A DNA stretch of 37,084 nt, taken from assembly GCA_903871875.1 (NCBI GenBank), contig CAIQIR010000125.1, positions 1 through 37,084 on the forward strand, written 5' to 3'. The notes below the pieces were generated by a model, which worked only from the letters and a program-made list of their open reading frames with translations, did not search any database and had not been told where the DNA came from. The DNA comes from an uncultured Schlesneria sp. (lineage in GTDB: Bacteria; Planctomycetota; Planctomycetia; Planctomycetales; Planctomycetaceae). Made by a program: the position numbers and the translations under genes. This document shows positions 1-9,050 of this stretch, piece by piece (position 1 is the first letter of the stretch; every line of letters starts with the position of its first letter).

Positions 1-186
1 CAAGACCGAGACCCCAGTCCGTTCCTGATTTTACGCTCAACACGCTCGCCGAGAACGCCAGCCGTGAGCGAGCATGTGCGCAAATTGGAGATCGCGAAAC
101 CGACGCGCTGATCGAGAGGACTTGTGAGACATGCAGGTTAGATCGACCGGATGCTCGCGAATCGTAATCCGCCTTTGATTTTCCGC

Positions 187-216
187 TTGGCGCCCAATCA
201 CTAGTCTGTCTATGAT
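187..216 (+). promoter_or_regulatory. Possible sigma-70-like promoter of the PadR locus
   Basis: A TTGGCG box (187-192) and a TATGAT box (211-216) are separated by 18 bases, directly upstream of the ATG at 223. If used, transcription would start at or next to the ATG, giving a leaderless or nearly leaderless mRNA. No Shine-Dalgarno sequence lies between the -10-like box and the ATG, which fits. This is motif matching only and such matches arise by chance. Confidence 0.25.
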
Positions 217-222
217 ATTCGC

Positions 223-566
223 ATGAACGAAATCACCGGCGACAAACTACGTGGGCATCTCGAAACAATGATCCTTTCGTCTTTGGAGAAGGGCGAGACT
301 CACGGTCTGGAAATCTTGCGGCGTTTGGAACTCGCTGGGTGCGGATTGCTGCGGCTGAAAGAGGGTCGCTTTATCCCGCCCTTTATCGGCTCGAAGCCCA
401 AGGGCTGGTCCAAGCAGTTTGGGAAGAAGAGATGCATGGAAGGCGAGGTGCCCGTCGCCGCTTCTATCGTCTCACGTCCAAAGGCAAATGAGCCTTGAAT
501 CAAGGCCGGGAAGAGTGGGTTGTGTTTGCACGCACGATGGGTGGAATTCTGGGAGCCCCCGCATGA
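223..566 (+). pseudogene. PadR-family transcriptional regulator, frameshifted and with a nonsense codon
   Basis: The first 48 codons read as the start of a PadR winged-helix regulator (LRGHLETMILSSLEKG, then HGLEILRRL, then LLRLKEG). The expected continuation, a PadR-type LYPALYRLEAQGLV, is present but in the next frame from about position 370, as if one base were missing near GAGGGTCGC. That second frame continues through RRFYRLTSKGK, meets a TGA at 487-489, then stays open (REEWVVFARTMGGILGAPA) to a TGA at 564-566. So two lesions, one frameshift and one in-frame stop, separate it from an intact gene of about 114 codons. The final TGA overlaps the ATG of the next gene (ATGA), the usual layout for PadR and its membrane partner. 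Two sequencing errors could mimic this, but two independent lesions favour a real pseudogene. Confidence 0.75.
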
Positions 567-1327
567 ACGAAGCCGTGTTGTTGAAATTGAAGACCATCGT
601 CGAGCGAGCCGTCAGGCCAGTGCAAGCAACCATCTCTCGGAAAAAGAAGATCCGCGAGGAACTTCTCGCTCACGTCACTGCCGTATTTGAAGACGAGTTG
701 CCTCGGTGTGCAGATGAAGCACGGGCATTGATTCGGGTAGAGCAGCGATTTGGCAATCCCAACGAGCTTGCCAGGACGCTGCAAGAAACGGTCCCCACAA
801 TTGATCGCATCGAAACCTTTTTTGGACGTTTGTATCAGCCACATGCCAGAGAATCGCTGCTTCGCCGCGCTTGTCGATACGGAGTCATTTCAGTCGTAGT
901 CCATTTGAGTCTCGCGCTCCCATCGATCGTACTGATCCTGTTGTTCATGGCGAAGCCTGCTGCTCTTGGCAAAGCCGCCAGCGGAATCGCGATTGCGTCG
1001 ATCGCCTACGGAGCAATTTCGTTTCTCATCACGCTCCTCTCGAACGGACTGCAACGTGCATTATTTAGTACACCCAATCGATCCCTGCTCAAAGGTGGAT
1101 CAATCCTGCTTATCTCCTGCTTGGTTCCCGCTTTTCTGCCACTCGACATTGCGGTCGCGCTATTGCCCGTCCTATCTGTGGCAGACGCGACCGCAATTGG
1201 TTTCTCGATTCTTGAAGCGAGTTGGCCAGCATTCGTCCTAAGCCCCTTGGCACTTCTCGCCATTGCGAAACTGCATTCCGACGAAAAGCGGTATGTCGAT
1301 GAATGGGCCAAGCTTCAGCTTGATTGA
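563..1327 (+). CDS. Small multi-pass membrane protein, PadR partner (permease-prefix-like N-terminus)
   Basis: 254 residues from the ATG at 563, which overlaps the stop of the broken PadR gene; longer upstream starts would run into the PadR region and were not used. The N-terminal ~95 residues are soluble and helical (KKKIREELLAHVTAVFEDEL, then ALIRVEQRFGNPNELARTL), resembling the prefix found on ABC permeases and membrane proteins encoded with PadR regulators. About four hydrophobic segments follow. No transport or enzymatic motif is visible. Pairing with PadR suggests that it was under PadR control; with PadR broken it may be expressed constitutively. Function unknown. Confidence 0.75.
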   Translation: MNEAVLLKLKTIVERAVRPVQATISRKKKIREELLAHVTAVFEDELPRCADEARALIRVEQRFGNPNELARTLQETVPTIDRIETFFGRLYQPHARESLLRRACRYGVISVVVHLSLALPSIVLILLFMAKPAALGKAASGIAIASIAYGAISFLITLLSNGLQRALFSTPNRSLLKGGSILLISCLVPAFLPLDIAVALLPVLSVADATAIGFSILEASWPAFVLSPLALLAIAKLHSDEKRYVDEWAKLQLD

Positions 1328-1551
1328 GCACGAAGCGACCGATCGACGTGCAGATTTTCAGGTTATTCCAAGGATGGAATAGACAGATTAGTGGAGCGAC
1401 GCCGACGACCCCTCATTGCTGACCTGCCTTCTTCGGAAGAAACATCGTCGGCGGACCTATCCTGTTGATCGGTGTGTCGTCAAAATACCTTGGGCGACGC
1501 GTTTGCCATCGATGCTCAACAACACTGGAAACCGTCCGAGGAACTCGATTA

Positions 1552-2706
1552 ATGGCAGATCAGGCTCTTGAGAACCAGAACTCCGCTCCGCGGCTGCAGT
1601 CGATTGATGCCTTGCGCGGTTTCGACATGTTCTGGATCATTCGGGGTGACTCACTCGCCAAGGCGTTGGCCATTTGGTTGGGATTTCCCGGTCTCGTACC
1701 CCAATTTGAACATGTCAAATGGAATGGATTTCGTTTCTATGACCTGATCTTTCCATTGTTTGTGTTTGTGGTGGGAGTCGTCCTGCCCTTCTCGCTGTCC
1801 AAATACACTGGTACCTCGCAAAGCACATCCGACCGCCGCTCTGTCTATTGGCGAATTGCCAAACGCACGCTGTTGCTGATCCTGTTGGGTCTGATCGGAT
1901 CCGACATTCTGCAGTTCGATTGGGACAAATTCCGGTGGCCCGGTGTATTACAACGAATCGGGATTTGTTACTTCTTCGCCGCGCTGGCCGTATTGCACTT
2001 CAACGTGATCGGTCAGGCGTTGTTGTTCGTGGGCCTGCTCGTTGGATATTGGTGCCTGCTGCTCATCGTGCCCGCTCCAGGGTTTCAACCTTATGATTTG
2101 ACGATGGAAGGCAGTCTGGTCGGCTATGTCGACCGGTTGCTGGTCCCCGGTCGGTTGTATTACGGCTATGGAGACAACGAAGGACTTTTGTCCACAATCC
2201 CCGCGATCGCAACCGCCCTGCTGGGAGTTCTGGCGGGGCACTGGCTTAAGTCATCGCGAACACCAGGCATCAAGGTATTGGGACTGTATCTCGCGGCGGC
2301 GGCCTGCCTCGCGGGGGGATACTTGTGGAGCTTCTCATTCCCACTCAACAAGATTCTCTGGACCAGTTCGTTTGTACTCGTGACGGGTGGCTGCAGCCTC
2401 GGCTTGCTGGCCACGTTTTATGGAATCATCGACGTACTCGGTTATCGGCGATGGGCGTTTTTCTTCATCGTCATCGGCATGAACGCGATCACGATCTACG
2501 TCCTGCAACAATTCGTCGATTTTTCCGCCATCAGCAAGTTTTTCCTGGGAGGTCTCATCCGTTACATCGGCTTGGCCTGCGAAAACATCTATTCCCCGGA
2601 ACGAGTCGAAGCCGCACAAAGAGCCGTCCTGATGCTGGGCATTCTGACTGTGAAGTGGTCCTTGCTTTGGTATCTCTATCGCAACAAAACGTTTTTACGA
2701 GTCTGA
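1552..2706 (+). CDS. COG4299/DUF5009-type membrane acyltransferase (HGSNAT-like)
   Basis: 384 residues from the ATG at 1552, which has GAGGAA about 10 bases upstream; an in-frame ATG at 1465 would add 29 non-conserved residues. The N-terminus carries the family signature SIDALRGFDMFWII (residues 17-30), and the second segment reads EHVKWNGFRFYDLIFPLFVF, typical of this group. Roughly ten membrane-spanning segments fill the rest. The family is related to heparan-alpha-glucosaminide N-acetyltransferase, which moves acetyl groups from acetyl-CoA across a membrane onto amino sugars. In planctomycetes the substrate is unknown; acetylation of an envelope or imported polysaccharide is an inference. 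The family call is firm, the substrate is not. Confidence 0.88.
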   Translation: MADQALENQNSAPRLQSIDALRGFDMFWIIRGDSLAKALAIWLGFPGLVPQFEHVKWNGFRFYDLIFPLFVFVVGVVLPFSLSKYTGTSQSTSDRRSVYWRIAKRTLLLILLGLIGSDILQFDWDKFRWPGVLQRIGICYFFAALAVLHFNVIGQALLFVGLLVGYWCLLLIVPAPGFQPYDLTMEGSLVGYVDRLLVPGRLYYGYGDNEGLLSTIPAIATALLGVLAGHWLKSSRTPGIKVLGLYLAAAACLAGGYLWSFSFPLNKILWTSSFVLVTGGCSLGLLATFYGIIDVLGYRRWAFFFIVIGMNAITIYVLQQFVDFSAISKFFLGGLIRYIGLACENIYSPERVEAAQRAVLMLGILTVKWSLLWYLYRNKTFLRV

Positions 2707-2872
2707 CCGGCCCTGATTGTGACGACGAACTGAGTGCGTCATTGGCCCGGACCAAAGCGATTCCGACAGACCCCGCCCCGGCGAAATCGATCCACACGCG
2801 CTTTGCCCTCATCAAGGTCGGCCATTTTTGTTAGGTTCCGAGCCTGACTGATTTTGAAGGTACGTCAATTGG

Positions 2873-4417
2873 ATGGATTCGATCCCCGACCGGGGAAGCA
2901 AAGGACGGCCGATGACGGCGCGGTGCGATCGACGACGCTGGGGAACGTGGGCATTGCTGGGGGCACTCGCCGCCTTCCTTTTGTCGCGCACCGCCGGTGG
3001 AGTGATTGATCTCGATCTGTTTCACGAAATGGCCTTGGCACGGGAGGCCGTTGGCCTGGGATACGTGCCCTGGTCCGATTCGTTCGCCTACACACCGACC
3101 GTCGAAATTGTCGTGCATCATGAGTGGGGCCTGGGACTGCTGGCGCTCCTGCTATCTCGCCTGCCGGCGGGAAGCGGAATCCTGCTGCTGAAGTTCGCGC
3201 TCATCTTCGGTCTGGCCGCGGTGGTTTGGCGAACGGCACGGAATCGCCGAGCAAGTCCGGTGATTGTGGGACTGTTCGGCGCGCTGGCGATTGTGCTCAG
3301 TGATTTCGGATTCGCCACCGTGCGAGCCCAGATGTTTTCCTATCTGTTCGCCGGGATCTTGCTTTGGGGATTTGATCGAGACCGGCAGGGGGATCGTCGT
3401 TGGCTGATCGGCGTGGCGATCCTGTTTCCTGTGTGGGCCAATCTTCACGGCGGCTGTCTGGTCGGGGCCGCTCTGTTCGCCGTGCATTGGTTCGAACAAC
3501 TCATTCGTCGTCAGCCGCACTGGCATCTGTTCGCCATGGGACTGGCGCTGCTCCCACTGGCCGCGATTAACCCTTGGGGATTTCATCTGCATGAATATTT
3601 AATTCATGCCATCACGATGCCACGTCCTGCCATCGCCGAGTGGTCTCCGCTGTGGGACCCTGAAAATCGAATGCAGTTTCTTAATTTCGGCATCTCGCTG
3701 TTACCGCTGGCGCTGATTCTGAGACAGGTGAGTTGGAACCGATTGCCCGGCATTTTGATCGTCCTGGCCACAGGAGCGGCGGCGTTGAAAAGCAATCGCT
3801 TCCTGCCGTTCTACGCGGTGGCCTATGCCAGCTATCTGCCGAGTGCATTTTCCCTGACGACTCTCGGAAAGGATCTTCGCCGCGGGTGGTGGCGATTCCA
3901 ACCAGCGTGGTGTGTGGGATTAGTGCTCGCGGCCGTCGCGTTGGGAATCAGTTCCTTACCCGCCGAGCCTTGGCGACTGCAGGTGGCCAGCCACCCGCTG
4001 CCTCATCAAGGCCGGCATCTAATCTACCCCGTCGGCGCCGTCGATTATTTGAAGAGCCACGGATTTCACGGCAACGTCATGGTCCCTTACGACTGGGGTT
4101 CCTACGTTATGTGGAAACTCTGGCCAGAGGCAAAAGTCTCGTTTGACAGCCGCTACGAAGTGGCCTATCCCCTGTGGCGGATGGACGAAGACGATCTGTT
4201 CTATGACGCGAGGGAAGGCTGGGAACAAATTCTGGCCAAGTACCCGACGGACATCGTGCTGGTGCGATCCGATTTGAAGATCGTCACGCCGCTTGATCGT
4301 CACGTCGACTGGCGACGCGTCTATTCTGACCCTCAATTCATTCTGTTCGCCAGAACGGGCATTGATCTACCCGTTTTCGAAACAGATCACCCTGCGGCGG
4401 AAGGACAATTTCCGTAA
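2873..4417 (+). CDS. Polytopic membrane protein, possibly GT-C-type glycosyltransferase fold
   Basis: 514 residues from ATG 2873; an alternative ATG at 2912 would remove 13 residues. After the first membrane segment there is an acidic loop (VIDLDLFHEMALAREA) and then VPWSDSFAYTP and HHEWGLGLL. This layout, acidic residues in the first extracytoplasmic loop followed by an H-E-W motif, recalls GT-C glycosyltransferases that use lipid-linked sugars. About ten to twelve membrane segments follow, ending near residue 375. The C-terminal ~140 residues are soluble (GNVMVPYDWGSYVMWKL, then FDSRYEVAYP). It is the last gene of the plus-strand group and converges on a minus-strand TPR gene 31 bases away. 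Enzymatic activity is an inference; the protein may belong to an uncharacterised planctomycete family. Confidence 0.7.
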   Translation: MDSIPDRGSKGRPMTARCDRRRWGTWALLGALAAFLLSRTAGGVIDLDLFHEMALAREAVGLGYVPWSDSFAYTPTVEIVVHHEWGLGLLALLLSRLPAGSGILLLKFALIFGLAAVVWRTARNRRASPVIVGLFGALAIVLSDFGFATVRAQMFSYLFAGILLWGFDRDRQGDRRWLIGVAILFPVWANLHGGCLVGAALFAVHWFEQLIRRQPHWHLFAMGLALLPLAAINPWGFHLHEYLIHAITMPRPAIAEWSPLWDPENRMQFLNFGISLLPLALILRQVSWNRLPGILIVLATGAAALKSNRFLPFYAVAYASYLPSAFSLTTLGKDLRRGWWRFQPAWCVGLVLAAVALGISSLPAEPWRLQVASHPLPHQGRHLIYPVGAVDYLKSHGFHGNVMVPYDWGSYVMWKLWPEAKVSFDSRYEVAYPLWRMDEDDLFYDAREGWEQILAKYPTDIVLVRSDLKIVTPLDRHVDWRRVYSDPQFILFARTGIDLPVFETDHPAAEGQFP

Positions 4418-4448
4418 GCGCGAGCCACGTCGCAAGCGGACTCGCTCA

Positions 4449-4976
4449 TCAGGACTTTTGGCTGTTCGTCAGTTCCAGCAGATGCTGGAAGTCGGCATCG
4501 TTGCGTAGCGAATCGAAGTCCGTTTCCTTGGGGATCAGATTGACCAGCTTGCGATCCATTCGTAGCGAGCGACCCAACCACGACAGTGCATTCTCTTTCT
4601 CTCCGGCCAAGGCGTAATAGCAGGCCAAATTGTAGAGCACCACCGGTGTCTCTTTGTGAAACTGGTAGGCCAGCTTCATCGCGTCGATCGATTGCTCGAG
4701 TTGGTCGATTCGTTTGAAGCACCAGGCCATGCCCATCAGGGCATGCAGGTCCGTCGGCAGTTCAAGATGAGCCAGCCGGAAGGCATCGAGCGCCCGACAG
4801 TGCTCGTGCTTCATCCGCAACGCTTCGCCCCGCAACAAGTTGACGTGGAAGACGTTGTTATCGAAGTCTTTAATGCCCTCGAGCTCACGCAATGCGTGAT
4901 CGGGCATCTCCAATTCCAGAAAACCTTCTGCGGCTTTCAGCTGACGCGCGCGAATCTTGTCAGGATTGAATGGCAT
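4449..4976 (-). CDS. TPR-repeat protein
   Basis: 175 residues from the ATG at 4976 (MPFNPDKIRARQLKAAEG); an in-frame ATG at 5006 would add ten residues, and neither start has a clear Shine-Dalgarno sequence. Helix-turn-helix pairs with TPR spacing run through the protein: FLELEMPDHALRELEGI, then LLRGEALRMKHEHCRALDAFRLA, then LMGMAWCFKRIDQLEQSIDAMKLA, then LYNLACYYALAGEKENALSWLGRSL. There is no signal peptide, so it is probably cytoplasmic and a protein-protein adaptor. It lies 65 bases downstream of the DUF1080 gene on the same strand. Partner unknown. Confidence 0.8.
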   Translation of the reverse strand: MPFNPDKIRARQLKAAEGFLELEMPDHALRELEGIKDFDNNVFHVNLLRGEALRMKHEHCRALDAFRLAHLELPTDLHALMGMAWCFKRIDQLEQSIDAMKLAYQFHKETPVVLYNLACYYALAGEKENALSWLGRSLRMDRKLVNLIPKETDFDSLRNDADFQHLLELTNSQKS

Positions 4977-5041
4977 GTGGCAACCAACGTCCGGTAATGA
5001 TGACATTTGAGTTGTACCATCGCCTTCCCGTTGCGTCCACG

Positions 5042-5788
5042 TTACTTGATTTCACGCAGACGAATGTTTTTGAACTCGGCCCACATCGGTTTCCCCGCAT
5101 GCAACTGCAGGGCCAGAATGCCTTCGATAAGCGCCCTGTCCGGATCGTTGTCTTCACAGTTCAAAATCAACTTTCCATTCAGGTAATGTCGGATCCGGTG
5201 ACCTTCGGCGATGATCACGGCATCATTCCAATCGTCCAGTTTGAACAGCTCTCCGAAAGCCGCTTCATCAATCAGATCGGCTTTCACGACATGTTTGCCG
5301 TCCTTATCCCAAACGGCTTCTTCACCCACCAGGCAAATACGCCCCCGCTTGCCGCCTTCGTCGTAGATGAATCCCGAGACGTTCGGCAGCTTGATCTCAT
5401 TGCGAATTTCGTGCTGGTATCCCCGCACGACCCAAGCATTTTTCACGTCACCCTCGGTGATGTGCTTCGATCGATACTGAATTCCCGAGTTATTGGTCGC
5501 ATTACTGCGAAACGACAATCGCAGTTCGAAATCTTTAGTGCGACCTTCTTTCCAGATGATGAACGTATTTCCGTTGGCCACGTTCTCGGCAGTGGTTTCA
5601 CCGTGGATCACGCCATCCTTGACGCTCCAGAGCCGGGGATCACCATCCCAACCGGTCAGATCTTTGCCGTTGAACAACGATTGCATCCCGGCCGCTTCAG
5701 GAGGCGCCGTCGAACTGGCGTCGGCCGCCAACAAAGACAGTGCGGGCTGAAATCCGAGAACGGCCAGCAGGATCAGGTTGCGAAACAT
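5042..5788 (-). CDS. Secreted DUF1080 (3-keto-disaccharide hydrolase) protein
   Basis: 248 residues from the ATG at 5788, chosen because it begins a clean signal peptide (MFRNLILLAVLGF through LLAADA) and has CGGAGAA about six bases upstream; the 17-codon extension to 5839 has neither. The mature part is one DUF1080 domain, a concanavalin-like beta-sandwich: SLFNGKDLTGW near the start, WSVKDGVIHGE, FELRLSFRSNATNNSGIQYRS, GYQHEI, then the C-terminal LQLHAGKPMWAEFKNIRLREI. The family is greatly expanded in planctomycetes and includes enzymes cleaving 3-keto-glucosides; most members act outside the cytoplasm on glycans. Substrate here is unknown. It shares the strand with the TPR gene downstream and the Gly-rich gene upstream. 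Confidence 0.9.
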   Translation of the reverse strand: MFRNLILLAVLGFQPALSLLAADASSTAPPEAAGMQSLFNGKDLTGWDGDPRLWSVKDGVIHGETTAENVANGNTFIIWKEGRTKDFELRLSFRSNATNNSGIQYRSKHITEGDVKNAWVVRGYQHEIRNEIKLPNVSGFIYDEGGKRGRICLVGEEAVWDKDGKHVVKADLIDEAAFGELFKLDDWNDAVIIAEGHRIRHYLNGKLILNCEDNDPDRALIEGILALQLHAGKPMWAEFKNIRLREIK

Positions 5789-5902
5789 CGAGTTCTCCGA
5801 GGATCTGGTTGTGAGCCATGAAGTGATTACCACCGTCACTGCATGACATCAAAACCATACCGCAACCGGACGACGGTGTCTCTTCTGGGACAATCATTCC
5901 GA

Positions 5903-6292
5903 TCAGGCCGTCGGAGAGTTTGACGACGGCTTCACCGTCTTGGACTTGAGACGCGACGCATTCGCCGCACGCAGCGAAGCCTGTCGTTCCCGGAATTTGG
6001 TGATGTAAGCCTTCTGCTGCGCCAGTAATTCGGCTCGCGTGGGGGGCGCCGATCGCGCCACGGGGCCGGATCCGCGCGGACCGCCCATGTTCTGGCGACT
6101 GAAACCACTTGGGTTTCCCATCCCCGGCGGAGGACCGCCACCGTACGGACCACCACCTCCACCACCTCGTTGACACCCCCCGCCTCCAGATTGGGCGACC
6201 GCCGCCGTATTCGCAACAAATAACGCCGCGACGACGGCGACGCCCAGGGAGAAGAACCGTCGAATAATCGATCCGCGTAATTGTGTGTACAT
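5903..6292 (-). CDS. Small secreted glycine-rich protein
   Basis: 129 residues from the ATG at 6292 (MYTQLRGSIIRRFF), which starts a signal peptide (basic start, hydrophobic LGVAVVAALFVANTAAVA, cleavage after AQS or AVA). The mature protein opens with a Gly/Pro-rich segment with GGGGG and PYGGGPPPG runs, then a basic helical part (LLAQQKAYITKFRERQASLRAANASRLKSKTVK). No catalytic motif or known domain is recognised. Low-complexity exported proteins of this kind may sit in the envelope. It is 114 bases upstream of the DUF1080 gene and 215 bases downstream of the ClC gene. Confidence 0.65.
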   Translation of the reverse strand: MYTQLRGSIIRRFFSLGVAVVAALFVANTAAVAQSGGGGCQRGGGGGGPYGGGPPPGMGNPSGFSRQNMGGPRGSGPVARSAPPTRAELLAQQKAYITKFRERQASLRAANASRLKSKTVKPSSNSPTA

Positions 6293-6507
6293 GGGAAAAT
6301 CTCCGGAACTACTTTTAGCAGGGCACCGCAACGTTTTCCGGTGCCCATCAACGTTCTGACTTCCGCTGCCATTCGCCTTGGAACCAGGGTCAGGCTGATC
6401 TCACCTTCAATTCGTGAGAATTCGTGAGTCGAGTGCTTCAGTCACAGAAACGTTTTTCAGAAACGACTCTCAACAGATCGCGCGGAGATTTTTCACTTTT
6501 TGGCAAA

Positions 6508-8364
6508 TCAGTTCGCCGCCAGCGATTCTTCTTTGTGCCGCAGCAGTTGCTCGTTGTATTTGGCAATCACATCCTTGCGGCGAAGCATCCCCCGCAGCCT
6601 GTCGGATTCGTGAGAATCAACCACCGGCAGTTCATCAATATTCAGACTGGTAAATCGTCGCAGTGCGGTATTGAGATCGTCATCGGGAGTTACCGTCACC
6701 AATTTCGTCGTCATGATGTCACGAGCTACCGCCAGTTCCCACAAGGCCTGATCATAAAAATACGACCGCACGTCATCCGTCGAAAAGATTCCGACCAGCC
6801 GCCCCTCGGCATTGGCTACGGGAAAATAATTGTGCTTCGTCGCGGGAACCAATTGCAGGATCTCGTGCAACGACAGCGATTCGGGAACCGCTTCCCGCTC
6901 ACGAAGCGCCACGTCGCTCACATGAATTCCCTCGAGCACATCAACAATAAAATCGCCGCGATGGGCTGGTGAGTCCAATCGCGACGCGACTTGCTTCTGA
7001 TACAGCGACCAGGGCCGTCCTAATAGAAAGCAAAGTGTCGACACCCACATCGTCGGCAACAACAACTTGTAGTCACCTGTCATCTCTGAAACCATGATGA
7101 TGGTCGAGATCGGAGCATGCGCCACCCCGGCAAAAAATCCGGCCATGCCGACGATGGCGTAAACTTCAGGGCGAGGCACCAACTGCGGCCACAAGTCATG
7201 AAAGAACGTCCCGACCGCCGCACCCAGACAGCCGCCAATGACCATCGAAGGACCAAACACACCGCCCGAACCACCCGAACCAATCGTCAACGATGTTGTC
7301 AAAATCTTGACTAGCGAGACGGTTAACAGCAACCAGACGCCCAACCGTTCGCTGTTTTCCATCGCAGCCTGCAAAGCGCCATAACCCGTCGACAGCACCG
7401 CCAGAGCTCGTTCGTCCTGGCCCGTCAGGTAGTACAGGCCGATCCCCAGGATTCCCGCCGCCGCCGCGCCCACCATGGGACGCAGGTGGGGAATGATCGG
7501 AAGCCGCTTGAACTGGTGATGCGTGCCGTAGAACAGCTTGATGTAGACAACGCCGACGAATACAAGAATCGCGGACAGGATCGTCAGCGGAAAAAGCTCC
7601 AGTGGTGAACCAAAAGTGTATTCCAGTCGATTTCCAAATAACGGCGTGAACTGCTGGTCCAAAGGCAAAAATAACGAAAAGACGCTGTAGCCCACGATCG
7701 AAGAAATCGCCGCCGGAACAATGACATCCGATTCCAGATCAGCGTCCCGATAAAGAATTTCGGCCGCGAACAATGCTCCCGCGAGTGGTGCTCGAAAAAT
7801 TGACCCCACACCGGCCCCCATACCGGCCGCCAGCATAATGCGTCGATCACGAGCCGACAAATTCAACTGCGTCGCCAGAAAGGAACCAAACCCCGCACCG
7901 ATCTGAGCGATCGGACCTTCCCGTCCGCCCGATCCACCCGTGCCGATTGTAATCGCCGACGTCACGAGTTTGATCAGCGGAATGCGCGCTCGAATGAATC
8001 CTCGCTTCTGATGAAAGGATTCAATGGCGGCATCCGTCCCGTGCCCTTCCGCCTCAGGAGCAAACGTGTAAACAATCAGACCCGAAACCAATCCCCCTGC
8101 CGCCATCACCAGCACAATCCGCCAGGGAGACAACGTCTGGGGCTGGTGAGCATAGAACGGATGCTCACCAGCAGGCTCTGGAGGGGTATATCCCGCCATC
8201 ATGACCAGCGTGAAATGCAGCACTGTCTGGCTGGCCAATTGAAAAACAATTGCGCCCAGACCCGCGACGATGCCAATGATGCCGGACAGGACGAACCACT
8301 TACCAGACGACATCAGGTCGAGTAAGGCAACAACATCCACCACCCATCGTTTGAATTTCGTCAT
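6508..8364 (-). CDS. ClC-family chloride channel/transporter with C-terminal CBS pair
   Basis: 618 residues from ATG 8364. Residues ~20-450 form the ClC membrane domain. The gating-glutamate motif GREGP is at 147-151 (E149), and the GXFXP motif is GVFGP at 368-372. The first anion-binding loop, GSGIP in E. coli ClcA, reads GHGTD at 107-111. At the position of the ClcA proton glutamate (E203) there is Ile203, just after E202; the alignment is by eye. Residues ~475-605 are two CBS motifs (VSDVALRE..., ARDIMTTKLVTV...), which usually bind adenine nucleotides and regulate gating. The protein moves chloride (or a related anion) across the inner membrane; whether it is a channel or a proton-coupled exchanger cannot be settled. 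No operon partner is evident. Confidence 0.93.
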   Translation of the reverse strand: MTKFKRWVVDVVALLDLMSSGKWFVLSGIIGIVAGLGAIVFQLASQTVLHFTLVMMAGYTPPEPAGEHPFYAHQPQTLSPWRIVLVMAAGGLVSGLIVYTFAPEAEGHGTDAAIESFHQKRGFIRARIPLIKLVTSAITIGTGGSGGREGPIAQIGAGFGSFLATQLNLSARDRRIMLAAGMGAGVGSIFRAPLAGALFAAEILYRDADLESDVIVPAAISSIVGYSVFSLFLPLDQQFTPLFGNRLEYTFGSPLELFPLTILSAILVFVGVVYIKLFYGTHHQFKRLPIIPHLRPMVGAAAAGILGIGLYYLTGQDERALAVLSTGYGALQAAMENSERLGVWLLLTVSLVKILTTSLTIGSGGSGGVFGPSMVIGGCLGAAVGTFFHDLWPQLVPRPEVYAIVGMAGFFAGVAHAPISTIIMVSEMTGDYKLLLPTMWVSTLCFLLGRPWSLYQKQVASRLDSPAHRGDFIVDVLEGIHVSDVALREREAVPESLSLHEILQLVPATKHNYFPVANAEGRLVGIFSTDDVRSYFYDQALWELAVARDIMTTKLVTVTPDDDLNTALRRFTSLNIDELPVVDSHESDRLRGMLRRKDVIAKYNEQLLRHKEESLAAN

Positions 8365-8603
8365 AGACCACTCGACTCCGTTCGCCAGTTTGATCCTGTG
8401 GATCGACCATCCCTGCTGTCAGCCAGAGGGAACATATCGTCCCGCAACGATCCGTGCGAGTGAACGACAAACTCAGTTTGACACGTCGCAACGACGCTGC
8501 CAGCAATATGTTGACCTGTCCAGTGGTTAGACTTGAAATCGATCGCATACGCTCCACTGTGCCGCTTCGCGCATGAGCCACTTTGCGCTCATACGTTCCA
8601 CAT

Positions 8604-8999
8604 CACTTCCAGAACGACCGGTCGAGCGTGCGGTAGTTGATCGCTTCGCTTAAGTGCATGGCCGTGATGTTGTCACAGGCTTCCAGATCCGCGATGGTGC
8701 GACCGATACACAGGATCTCGTCGTGCGCTCAAGTCGACAGGCCCATTTCTTCCATCACATTCTTCAGCAACAGTTCCGCGTCGGCTTCCAGCTTGCAGTA
8801 CTCGCGAATCCGCGATGGCAGCATGCGTCCGTTCAACCGCAACGAGCCTTTGCCAAATCGATGCTGCTGGATTTCTCGAGCCGCAATGACTTGGGCTGGT
8901 GGTGACCGCGGACGATTCACTGGACAGCTCGCGGAACGGACCTGGCGGGACTTCGATAGGGATGTCCAAGGGATCCAACTGGGGACCGCTGATGCCGGA
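8604..8999 (-). pseudogene. Decayed duplicate of the comM 3' end
   Basis: This stretch is a diverged copy of the 3' end of the intact comM gene (9390 to about 9802), covering roughly ComM residues 378-512. Matching segments include PIEVPPGPFRELSSES, QVIAAREIQQHRFGKGSLRL, LEADAELLLKN and, past a stop, a match to SEAINYRTLDRS. Relative to the intact copy it is 14 bases shorter near 8896-8911, which shifts the frame, and it has a nonsense codon (CTG TCG ACT TGA) where the intact copy reads LSARAHD. Similarity stops at about 8999 and, at the other end, just beyond the stop codon. It encodes no Walker motifs and cannot be functional. Confidence 0.85.
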
Positions 9000-9050
9000 A
9001 TTGCACGTAGAACTCGAAATACGTCAAAATAGATTTTAAACGCAGCCAAA

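Noticed and set aside
1364-1381. Inverted repeat TATTCCA-AGGA-TGGAATA between two plus-strand genes
   Set aside because: Only seven base pairs and no T-run; too weak to call terminator or operator.
4970-5821. 283-codon plus-strand frame opposite the DUF1080 gene
   Set aside because: Antisense to a gene with a signal peptide and a full DUF1080 domain; no motif of its own.
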